Shown: piece after piece, positions 33,170-40,009 of the stretch
Layout of the letters: each line of letters opens with the position of its first letter
How positions within the stretch are numbered: the stretch's first letter is position 1
Origin: an uncultured Burkholderiales bacterium
GTDB taxonomy: Bacteria > Pseudomonadota > Gammaproteobacteria > Burkholderiales > Burkholderiaceae
Length of the DNA stretch: 42,363 nt
NCBI GenBank assembly: GCA_937891045.1
Contig: CALBEV010000091.1
Location: 1-42,363 of the forward strand
Reading direction: 5' to 3'
The notes under the pieces: model-generated
Database searches by the model: none
Told to the model about the DNA's origin: nothing
Seen by the model: the letters and a program-made list of their open reading frames with translations, nothing else
Translations under genes and position numbers: made by a program

Positions 33170-34501
33170 ATGAACAAACACCCCGAACCCGGCCTGCCAA
33201 CGCAGCAGGCATATCGCGCCAGCCTGCTGTGGTTTCCCGATGGCGACAGCGACCAGATTCAATTCGAGGCCGATGGCCTGTTGGTCACCGAGCGCGGTGA
33301 CGACGGCGTGGCCCGCATCAGCGCCATCGGCCCCTATGCCTTGTTGCACGCGGCCCATGCGCAAGTGGCGTGCACCGATTGGCGCGGCCGTTGGCTGGCA
33401 CCGGGCTTTGTCGACATGCACATCCACTATGCGCAAACCGACGTCATCGCCTCGCCCGCCGATGGCTTGCTGCCTTGGCTGAACCACTTCACCTTTCCGC
33501 AAGAAACGCGTTTCGCCGATCCGGCCCATGCGCGTGAAGTGGCGCAGTTTTATTTCGATGAGCTGATGCGCCACGGTGTGACCACCGCGCTCACCTTCGC
33601 CACCGCGCATGTGGCCTCGGTGGACGCGTTTTTTGAGCAAGCGCAGCAGCGTCAATTGCGCATGATTGGCGGGCGGGTGCTGCAAGACCGGCACAGCCCC
33701 GATGGTTTGCGTGATCGCAGCGTCGAACAAAGCCTGCTTGAAACCGAAAGCCTGATTCACAAGTGGCACGGCGTGGACCGTTTGGGCTACGCCATCACAC
33801 CGCGTTTTGCGCCCACCTCCAGCCCCGAACAATTGCACGGTGCAGGCGTTTTGGCGCAGCAACACAGCAGCGTGTGGGTGCAAACCCATGTGGCTGAAAA
33901 CGCCGATGAAATCCGCTGGGTGGCCGAGTTGTTTCCGCAAGCACGCAGCTACTTGGATGTGTATGAAAACGTCGGCTTGTTGCGCCAGCGTTCGGTGTAT
34001 GCGCACTGCCTGCATCTGGACGCCAGCGACCGCGATCTGATGGCCGAGCGCGGTGCGGCGGCCGCCGTGTGCCCGACCAGCAATTTGTTTTTGGACAGCG
34101 GTTTTTTCCATTTCCAAGACGCCCAAACCCACCGGGTGTTGCACGGCTTGGCCAGCGATGTGGGCGGGGGCACCAGCTTCAGCCCGTTTCACACCATGCA
34201 TGCGGCCTACACCGTGGGCCGCCAAAGCGTTGGGCGCGATGGCCATTCGCTGAGTGCCCAGCACCTGTGGTGGTTGCATACGGCAGGCGCGGCACAAGCG
34301 CTGGGCTTGGCCGGGGTGTGTGGTAATTTGGCCGTCGGTTGCGAAGCCGATTTCGTGGTGCTGAACCCGCTAGCCACGCCACTATTGGCTAGGCGCACCG
34401 CCGCTGCCGATTCCTTGGATGAACAACTCTTCGCCATGATTGTGTTGGGTGACGACCGCCTGGTGGACAACGTGGTGGTCAATGGCCGACCCGGTGCATA
34501 G
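33170..34501 (+). CDS. guaD: Guanine deaminase
   Basis: A 443-residue amidohydrolase converting guanine to xanthine. The metal site HIH is H84-x-H86 in FVDMHIHYAQTDVIASPADG, with LLPWLNHFTFPQETRF, HGVTTALTFATAH, VQTHVAENADEI, VYAHCLHL and DVGGGTSFSPFHTM, all typical of GuaD. Start is ATG 33170; a TTG five codons earlier is in frame but unlikely. It is 50 nt after xdhB and feeds xanthine to XdhAB, so they are probably one operon. Confidence 0.95.
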   Translation: MNKHPEPGLPTQQAYRASLLWFPDGDSDQIQFEADGLLVTERGDDGVARISAIGPYALLHAAHAQVACTDWRGRWLAPGFVDMHIHYAQTDVIASPADGLLPWLNHFTFPQETRFADPAHAREVAQFYFDELMRHGVTTALTFATAHVASVDAFFEQAQQRQLRMIGGRVLQDRHSPDGLRDRSVEQSLLETESLIHKWHGVDRLGYAITPRFAPTSSPEQLHGAGVLAQQHSSVWVQTHVAENADEIRWVAELFPQARSYLDVYENVGLLRQRSVYAHCLHLDASDRDLMAERGAAAAVCPTSNLFLDSGFFHFQDAQTHRVLHGLASDVGGGTSFSPFHTMHAAYTVGRQSVGRDGHSLSAQHLWWLHTAGAAQALGLAGVCGNLAVGCEADFVVLNPLATPLLARRTAAADSLDEQLFAMIVLGDDRLVDNVVVNGRPGA

Positions 34502-34545
34502 ATCACATTGCCAGAGCATGGACTTGGTTTTAAACTTTCGCCACC

Positions 34546-35034
34546 ATGAATGCCCTGCACTTCGACTCCCTGTCCTATGCCAATCGGCTCAAAGCCGCAG
34601 GCATGGAGCCGCAGTTGGCCGAGGTTCAAGCCTTCGCCATGGCTGATGTGCTGCATGTGAATATGCAAGACTTGGCCACCAAGCAAGATGTCACGCAAAG
34701 CGATCTGGCCACCAAGCAGGGGTTTCAGGTCATGCAAGAAGGCGTCCAGCAAGAATTCCAAAACGTTCGCAGTGAAATGGCGCAAGAATTCCAAAACGTT
34801 CGCAATGAAATGCAACAAATGGAAGCTGGCATTCGCAAAGACATGCAAATCATGGAAACCAGTCTTCGCCAAGAGATGCAGCTCATGGAAACCAGTCTTC
34901 GCAAAGACATCCAGCATCTGGAAATCACCACCAACCACAACCTCATGCTGCTAGAGCAACGCATGGTCATCAAGCTGGGCAGCCTGATGGTGTTGGCCAT
35001 CGGCGTGATGGCCACCCTGGTGAAACTACTCTAA
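34546..35034 (+). CDS. DUF1640/CCDC90-like coiled-coil protein with C-terminal membrane anchor
   Basis: A 162-residue protein. A short head (NALHFDSLSYANRLKAAGME) is followed at residues 43-130 by eight consecutive 11-residue (hendecad) repeats, with units such as EGVQQEFQNVR, SEMAQEFQNVR, KDMQIMETSLR and QEMQLMETSLR. The C-terminus (MVIKLGSLMVLAIGVMATLV) is one membrane helix. At DNA level neighbouring units are nearly identical (34749-34779 with 34782-34812; 34852-34869 with 34885-34902; period 33), showing recent unit duplication. Bacterial DUF1640 proteins have no known role; related mitochondrial proteins include MCUR1. It is convergent with the glycerate kinase gene, with a 4-nt overlap of stop codons. 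Confidence 0.8.
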   Translation: MNALHFDSLSYANRLKAAGMEPQLAEVQAFAMADVLHVNMQDLATKQDVTQSDLATKQGFQVMQEGVQQEFQNVRSEMAQEFQNVRNEMQQMEAGIRKDMQIMETSLRQEMQLMETSLRKDIQHLEITTNHNLMLLEQRMVIKLGSLMVLAIGVMATLVKLL

Positions 35035-36350
35035 AGCACCAGCAAGGCCCTGAAGTCGTTCACATTGGTGTGGGTCGGGCCGTTCACCACCAAATCATCC
35101 AAGGCTTCAAAAAACTGATAGCTGTCGTTGCGGTCTAAAAACGCAGACGGTTTCAAACCTGCGTGGTCTGCTCGCTCTAGGGTGTCTGGGGTCACCACGG
35201 CACCAGCGTTGTCTTCCACGCCGTCAATGCCGTCGGTGTCGGCCGCCAAGCCCCACACGCCGCTCATCCCCTGCAAGCCCACCGCCAGCCCCAAACAAAA
35301 CTCCCCGGCCCGCCCGCCTTTGCCGCGTGGCGCACCCGGCGCTTGTGGGCGCACCGTGACCGTGGTTTCGCCGCCACTCAAAATCACACACGGCTTTTGA
35401 AACGGCCCCTGCCCCAGCGCCGCGGCGCGTGCCAAGGCCGCATGCACCTTACCCACTTCACGCGACTCGCCCTCGATTTCATCCGACAAGATGTAGGCGT
35501 TCAAACCCGCCGCTTGCGCTACCTCGGCGGCGGCTTGCAGCGACTGCTGCGGCGTGGCCATCATGCGTACTTGGTGGCCTGCAAACACCGCGTCACCTGG
35601 TTTGGGGGTTTCCAAGGTCCCTGCTTGCAGGGCCGCTTTCACAGCGTCTGGGAGTTCAATGCGGTAGCGCTCCAAAATGGCCAAGGCTTGGGCGCAGGTG
35701 CTGGCGTCCGCCACGGTGGGGCCGCTGGCAATGATGGCCGGGTCGTCGCCGGGCACATCGCTGATGGTCAGCGTCACCACCTGGGCGGGGTGGCAAGCCA
35801 CCGCCAAACGTCCGCCTTTGATGCGCGACAAATGCTTGCGCACCGTGTTCATCTCGGTGATGTTGGCGCCGCTTTCCAAGAGGGCGCGGTTGATCTGTTG
35901 TTTGTCGGCCAGGCTCAAGCCGTCGGCGGGCAGGGTCAGCAGCGCCGAGCCCCCGCCAGAGATGAGGCAGATCACCAGGTCGTCGGGCTGCAAGCCTTGC
36001 ACCTGCGCCAAGATGCGCTCGGCAGCTTGCAAACCTGCGGCGTCGGGCACCGGGTGGGCAGCTTCCAACACCTCGATGCGTTGCGACACACCGGCAGGGC
36101 GCGGCGGCGTGTGGTGGTAGCGGGTGACCACCACGCCCGCCATTGACGCATCGGCAGGCCAAAGTTGTTCCAGAGCCTGCGCCATGGCACCGGCGGCTTT
36201 GCCGGCCCCAATCACCACGGTGCGCCCGCGCGGCACGGCGGGCAGCACCGCCGGCAGGTTCAAGAGCGGTTGGGCCCGGGCCACGGCGGCGGCAAAAAGT
36301 TGGCGCAAAAAATCGCTTGGCTGCTGTTGGGGGGAGATGAGGGTGTTCAT
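35031..36350 (-). CDS. Glycerate 2-kinase (MOFRL family, GckA/TtuD-like)
   Basis: A 439-residue protein. The N-terminal DUF4147 domain has RTVVIGAGKAAGAMAQALEQ and LVICLISGGGSALLTLPADG, and NMTEMNTVRKHLS-like ITEMNTVRKHLSRIKGGRLA; the C-terminal MOFRL domain has PCVILSGGETTVTVR, GGRAGEFCLGLA and AADTDGIDGVEDNAGAVV. It phosphorylates glycerate to 2-phosphoglycerate; older annotation calls such proteins hydroxypyruvate reductase TtuD. In this context it fits use of glyoxylate from allantoin through tartronate semialdehyde and glycerate; the first two enzymes of that path are not in the window. Confidence 0.92.
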   Translation of the reverse strand: MNTLISPQQQPSDFLRQLFAAAVARAQPLLNLPAVLPAVPRGRTVVIGAGKAAGAMAQALEQLWPADASMAGVVVTRYHHTPPRPAGVSQRIEVLEAAHPVPDAAGLQAAERILAQVQGLQPDDLVICLISGGGSALLTLPADGLSLADKQQINRALLESGANITEMNTVRKHLSRIKGGRLAVACHPAQVVTLTISDVPGDDPAIIASGPTVADASTCAQALAILERYRIELPDAVKAALQAGTLETPKPGDAVFAGHQVRMMATPQQSLQAAAEVAQAAGLNAYILSDEIEGESREVGKVHAALARAAALGQGPFQKPCVILSGGETTVTVRPQAPGAPRGKGGRAGEFCLGLAVGLQGMSGVWGLAADTDGIDGVEDNAGAVVTPDTLERADHAGLKPSAFLDRNDSYQFFEALDDLVVNGPTHTNVNDFRALLVL

Positions 36351-36427
36351 GTCGAAAGTTTACGCAGGGACTCAAGTAGCGCGGTTTGGGGCCGATTCCC
36401 ATCAGGTAGAACCTTGGAAAGAACGCC

Positions 36428-36784
36428 ATGACCGCCGAAGAATTTGCCAAACAGTTGAAAGAAACCGCGTCCAACCCCGAAGAAATGTGGTTGTACGCGG
36501 CGGCTGTGATTTTTTTCCCGCTCGCCCTGGCCATGCTGTTGTGGCGCGGCCTCAACAAAGGCTTTGACGCCATGTGGGCGCAAGCCATCAGCAACGGGCG
36601 GGAACAAATGCGCTACGACAACATGATCAAAGAACAACAAGACCGGCACATGCAAAAAATGCAACAGGAATACCAGGTGTATTTGGTGCAAAGGGAAAAA
36701 CGCTTGCAGGCTTACGAGAAAAAAATCAGGGCTTCGACGCCACCAGAAACCAGCGTCCCAGCGCTTGACGCTCCGGCTCCGTGA
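36428..36784 (+). CDS. Unrecognised small membrane protein with coiled-coil tail
   Basis: A 118-residue protein I do not recognise. It has one membrane helix (LYAAAVIFFPLALAMLLW, about residues 22-39), then a charged Gln/Lys-rich helix (IKEQQDRHMQKMQQEYQVYL to about residue 100) likely to form a coiled coil, and a Pro/Ala tail. Its last 59 nt overlap the 3' end of the convergent puuD. AAAGAACGCC precedes the ATG as a weak ribosome binding site. Codon use looks native. It could be a real gene or a partial overlap of convenience; the helix and the amphipathic pattern favour a real gene. Confidence 0.55.
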   Translation: MTAEEFAKQLKETASNPEEMWLYAAAVIFFPLALAMLLWRGLNKGFDAMWAQAISNGREQMRYDNMIKEQQDRHMQKMQQEYQVYLVQREKRLQAYEKKIRASTPPETSVPALDAPAP

Positions 36785-37931
36785 GCCCGGTGGCGTTGTT
36801 CATCGGCATTTGTTTCAAAACGACCGCCTGCTGGTAGATGTTTTGCGCGTTGGCGCGAATGTGGTCGGCTGAATCCAAGCGCAGGTTTTTCATTTGCACC
36901 TGTCCGCCGTGGCAGCTTGTGCAGCGCTGATTGACGATGGCCTGCACCTCCTCGAAGCTGACCGCTGCTTGCGCGGCCTCAGGGCTGGCAGGTGCGGGAC
37001 GCAAGGCCACGATCAGGCCAATGATGATGGCCGCACCGAACGCGGCATAGGGCCAGGGATGGGCACTTTTGCCCAAATGCCACGCGTGCTTTTGTACAAA
37101 AAACTGGCGGATGCTGGCACCGGCCAGCATCATCAAAAACAACAACACCCAGCGCTGCGGGTGGCTGACCAACAAGCCCTCGTGGTTGGCCAACATCGCG
37201 AACAACACCGGCAAAGTGAAGTAGGTGTTGTGGACACTGCGCTGCTTGCCGCGCAAACCGTAAAACGCCATGGCTTTCTCGTCGTACGGCTGGCCCGAGG
37301 TGAGCGCTTTCACCACCACGCGTTGGCCCGGGATGATGCAGAAAAACACATTGGCCGTCATGGTGGTGGCGATGGCCGCCCCCATCAGCACAAAAGCGGC
37401 CCGGCCAGCGAAGAGTTGGCAGGCCAACCAGCACAGCGCGGCCACCAAAACCAACGTGATGGCGCCGACCCAGGCTTGGCCTTGGGGGTGGTTGAACAAG
37501 GCTTTGCACAGCGCGTGATAGACGAGCCAAAACCCCACCAAAAACGCCAAGGCGGTGGTGATGGCGGCAGCAGGTGACCAGGCCATGACCGAGGTGTCGA
37601 TCAAGAAGGTAGGGGCTTGCCACAAATACATCATGGCAAACAAGGCGAAGCCGCTCAGCCAGGTGGCGTAGCTTTCCCAGTAAAACCAATGCAAGGTGCT
37701 GTTGATGTGACCCGGGGCGCCAGCGTATTTTTGCGGGTTGTAAAAACCTCCGCCGTGCACTGCCCACATTTCGCCGCCGACGCCTTTGTCTTTCAGCGCC
37801 GGGTCTTGCGGCGGGACCAGGTTGCTGTCGAGGAAGACAAAGTAAAACGACGAGCCGATCCAGGCGATGGCGACGATGACGTGCAGCCAGCGGACCAGCA
37901 GTTGCGCCCATTCGAGCAAGTAGGTTTCCAT
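36726..37931 (-). CDS. puuD: Membrane-bound urate hydroxylase PuuD with C-terminal cytochrome c domain
   Basis: A 401-residue protein oxidising urate to 5-hydroxyisourate. About eight helices span residues 10-310, starting WAQLLVRWLHVIVAIAWIGS, with conserved GEMWAVHGGGFYNPQKY, LHWFYWESYATWLSGFALF and the segment CIIPGQRVVVKAL. The tail contains a class I cytochrome c heme site CTSCH (residues 337-341) with a candidate axial Met in LKQMPMNNATGLTEPERQAL. Electrons would enter the respiratory chain instead of forming H2O2. The start lies 22 nt from the GGGGTCAG hairpin that separates it from xdhC. Confidence 0.94.
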   Translation of the reverse strand: METYLLEWAQLLVRWLHVIVAIAWIGSSFYFVFLDSNLVPPQDPALKDKGVGGEMWAVHGGGFYNPQKYAGAPGHINSTLHWFYWESYATWLSGFALFAMMYLWQAPTFLIDTSVMAWSPAAAITTALAFLVGFWLVYHALCKALFNHPQGQAWVGAITLVLVAALCWLACQLFAGRAAFVLMGAAIATTMTANVFFCIIPGQRVVVKALTSGQPYDEKAMAFYGLRGKQRSVHNTYFTLPVLFAMLANHEGLLVSHPQRWVLLFLMMLAGASIRQFFVQKHAWHLGKSAHPWPYAAFGAAIIIGLIVALRPAPASPEAAQAAVSFEEVQAIVNQRCTSCHGGQVQMKNLRLDSADHIRANAQNIYQQAVVLKQMPMNNATGLTEPERQALGRWFLVASKP

Positions 37932-37953
37932 GGGGTCGGACTTTAGCTTATGG

Positions 37954-38009
37954 GTAATTGGGGTCAGATTCCAATTGTTTTAGAACAATTGGAATCTGAC
38001 CCCAATTAC
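37954..38009. repeat. Perfect 26-bp inverted repeat of the GGGGTCAG element
   Basis: The left arm 37954-37979 (GTAATTGGGGTCAGATTCCA then ATTGTT) and the right arm 37984-38009 are exact reverse complements around TTAG. Each arm is the same repeat as at 13556-14080 and contains its own AATTGG/CCAATT hairpin. The element sits between xdhC and puuD; its outer TAA forms the xdhC stop codon. As RNA it is a very strong stem-loop, but no U-tract follows, so it is not a classical intrinsic terminator. Confidence 0.95.
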
Positions 38010-38815
38010 TTGCCGAGGAGGAGCAGCAACTGCGCGGCCACGGCCACCGCGATTTCGGAGGGCGATTTGCCGCTGATGCCGGGCAAGCCAATCGGGCAGG
38101 TCACCCGCGCGAAGTCGGCGTCGCCAAAACCTTTGGCCTCCAGGCGATGCCGAAAGGTGGCCCATTTGGTGGCGCTGCCAATCAGGCCGATGAAAGGCAT
38201 ATCGTTCAAGTCACGCGCACGCCGCAAGCATTGGGCCAAGACCTCCAAATCCTCGGCGTGGCTGAAGCTCATGATGAGCACCAGACTGCCCGGTGCCAGA
38301 TCGGCCACCGCCGCTTGCACCGGCGCGGAATGTTCACATTGCACATGGCGCGGGGTGTCAGGCGGGAAGACCTCGTCGCGGCTGTCGATCCAGCGCACAT
38401 GAAAGGGCAAATCGGCCAACAGCTGCACCAGCGCTTGCCCCACGTGGCCGCCGCCAAACAGCGCCAGGGGTCGGCCCGCGCTGGCCAAACCCGCCTGCAA
38501 GCGGGGCGCATCGGCGGCGCTGATGTGCTCAAAACCCAGTTCCAGTACGCCGCCGCAGCATTGCCCCAGGCTGGGCCCCAACGCCACGCGCTGCGCCTCG
38601 GGCAGCGGCAAGTCGGGGTTTTGCAATGCCGCCCGCGCTTGGGCGATGGCTTGGTGCTCCAGGTGGCCGCCGCCAATCGTGCCCACCTGGTGCGCATCAA
38701 ACACCGCCATCCAGGTGCCGGTGTCTCGCGGCACCGAGCCCTGCGCCTGCTGCACCCGCACCAGCACGGCGGGCGCGTGTTGCACATCTTCAAGCAAATC
38801 TGACAGTTGTTTCAA
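38006..38815 (-). CDS. xdhC: Xanthine dehydrogenase accessory protein XdhC
   Basis: A 269-residue chaperone that binds molybdenum cofactor, aids its sulfuration and inserts it into XdhB. Signatures seen: GSVPRDTGTWMAVFDAHQVG, TIGGGHLEHQAIAQAR, GQCCGGVLELGFE, LALFGGGHVGQALVQLLADL (Rossmann part), WIDSRDEVFPP and PFIGLIGSATKWATFRHRL. The best start is TTG 38815 with GAGG 6 nt upstream; an earlier TTG at 38887 would overlap the divergent gene's ribosome binding site. The stop TAA is the first triplet of the inverted repeat. It is detached from xdhAB by about 5 kb. Confidence 0.93.
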   Translation of the reverse strand: MKQLSDLLEDVQHAPAVLVRVQQAQGSVPRDTGTWMAVFDAHQVGTIGGGHLEHQAIAQARAALQNPDLPLPEAQRVALGPSLGQCCGGVLELGFEHISAADAPRLQAGLASAGRPLALFGGGHVGQALVQLLADLPFHVRWIDSRDEVFPPDTPRHVQCEHSAPVQAAVADLAPGSLVLIMSFSHAEDLEVLAQCLRRARDLNDMPFIGLIGSATKWATFRHRLEAKGFGDADFARVTCPIGLPGISGKSPSEIAVAVAAQLLLLLGK

Positions 38816-38896
38816 ATTAATCCTCGGGTTATCAAGCTTGCCAAATGCGCCCAGCCGGTGCAGAGTGACAAGCTTAGTACGGCACAAGGAGCGGTC

Positions 38897-39544
38897 ATGC
38901 GGGCTGGTTCAATCCCAGGCAATCACCACCCGGCCAACACGTTGGGCGCGGCAGGCTTGGGTGTGCGCACAGCGGCGTCGATCACGCCCTGCGAACAGAC
39001 AAGCAGCCGCAGCACGCCTTGGGCCGCACTCGGGGCTGGGCTGCTGCTCAGCCTGAGCGCCTGCAGCTTGATGCCACCCCCGGTGGTCCAAGCACCCGCA
39101 TCTGCACCCCCCGTGGCCATCATCACAGTGCCGCCGCCCGCGCCGCCCAGTTTGCCGCCGCCCGTGGTGCAACCCGTGCCCGCCACACCGGTGCCCGCCC
39201 TGGTCTCGGATGCCCGCAGCCCCAAGGAATACCGCGCCGACGCGGCCAGCCACATCTACCGGCAATACCAACAATCCATTTACAAAGGCAAGATGCCGCC
39301 CATGCTCAAAGCCGTGGGGGTGATCGAGGTCAGCGTCAACAGCCAAGGCCAGGTGGACGAGATCGTCTGGTTGCGTGCCCCCCGGCATGTGCCCGAGGTG
39401 ATGCGCGAAATCGAAACCAAGGTGCGCGAAGCCCAGCCCTATCCGGCGCCGCGTCTGCTGAAAAAAGTGAAATACTTGGACACCTGGTTGTGGCATGCCA
39501 GTGGCCAGTTTCAACTCGACACCCTGACCGAAGGCCAGCACTGA
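38897..39544 (+). CDS. Putative lipoprotein with TonB C-terminal-like domain
   Basis: A 215-residue protein. Start is ATG 38897 with AAGGAG 5 nt upstream. An N-terminal stretch of about 35 residues precedes a lipoprotein-type signal (AALGAGLLLSLSACS, candidate lipid-bearing Cys near residue 54), then a Pro/Val-rich linker (PPPVVQAPASAPPVAIITVP) typical of periplasm-spanning proteins, and a domain (KAVGVIEVSVNSQGQVDEIV then REAQPYPAP) that resembles the TonB C-terminal fold. The tail (KVKYLDTWLWHASGQFQLDT) is unusual for TonB. The long pre-signal segment makes the exact start doubtful. No ExbB/ExbD or receptor is nearby; function unknown. Confidence 0.6.
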   Translation: MRAGSIPGNHHPANTLGAAGLGVRTAASITPCEQTSSRSTPWAALGAGLLLSLSACSLMPPPVVQAPASAPPVAIITVPPPAPPSLPPPVVQPVPATPVPALVSDARSPKEYRADAASHIYRQYQQSIYKGKMPPMLKAVGVIEVSVNSQGQVDEIVWLRAPRHVPEVMREIETKVREAQPYPAPRLLKKVKYLDTWLWHASGQFQLDTLTEGQH

Positions 39545-39584
39545 GGCTGCGCTGAACGAGCGCCCCAACACGGCCCGCCCGGCC

Positions 39585-39938
39585 TCAAGAGCCACGGTAG
39601 GTGGAAAAACTCCAAGGGCTGACCAGCAAAGGCACGTGGTAATGCTGGCGGGTATCGGCCACGCCAAAGTCCAGCGTCACTTGGTCGAGGAACGAGGGCT
39701 CGGGCAAGGCCACGCCCAAGGCTTTGAAATAGGGCTTCACCGAGAACACCAGCCGGTAGGTGCCCACTTGCAAGCTGTCGTTGTCCAGCAAGGGGCCGCC
39801 GTCGTTGCGGCCATCGGCGTTCAGCGTGAACGACTTGAGCAAGCGGCTGTCTGCGCCCTTGGTGGCGTACAAAGCCACCTCCATGCCGCCCGCTGGGCGT
39901 CCGTGCATGGTGTCCAAAACATGTGTGCTCAATCCCAT
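39585..39938 (-). CDS. uraH: 5-hydroxyisourate hydrolase (transthyretin-like)
   Basis: A 117-residue enzyme that hydrolyses 5-hydroxyisourate, the PuuD product, to OHCU. Features: N-terminal MGLSTHVLDTMHGRPAGGM with catalytic His, NADGRNDGG with the active-site Arg, LVFSVKPYF, YHVPLLVSPWSFSTYRGS with the diagnostic C-terminal YRGS. The open frame continues to 40046, but the ATG at 39938 has GAGGAG upstream and matches family length. It is divergent from the next pathway enzyme. Confidence 0.96.
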   Translation of the reverse strand: MGLSTHVLDTMHGRPAGGMEVALYATKGADSRLLKSFTLNADGRNDGGPLLDNDSLQVGTYRLVFSVKPYFKALGVALPEPSFLDQVTLDFGVADTRQHYHVPLLVSPWSFSTYRGS

Positions 39939-40009
39939 GTGCAAGCTCCTCGAACAGGCGTTGAGGCCGAAAGGTATAGTTGAAAATTCGCAGTGTAGCT
40001 TTCCATCCC

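Noticed and set aside
32070..34297. Two long minus-strand frames opposite xdhB and guaD
   Set aside because: They mirror well-supported xdhB and guaD; composition is His/Gln-rich and no motif is present.
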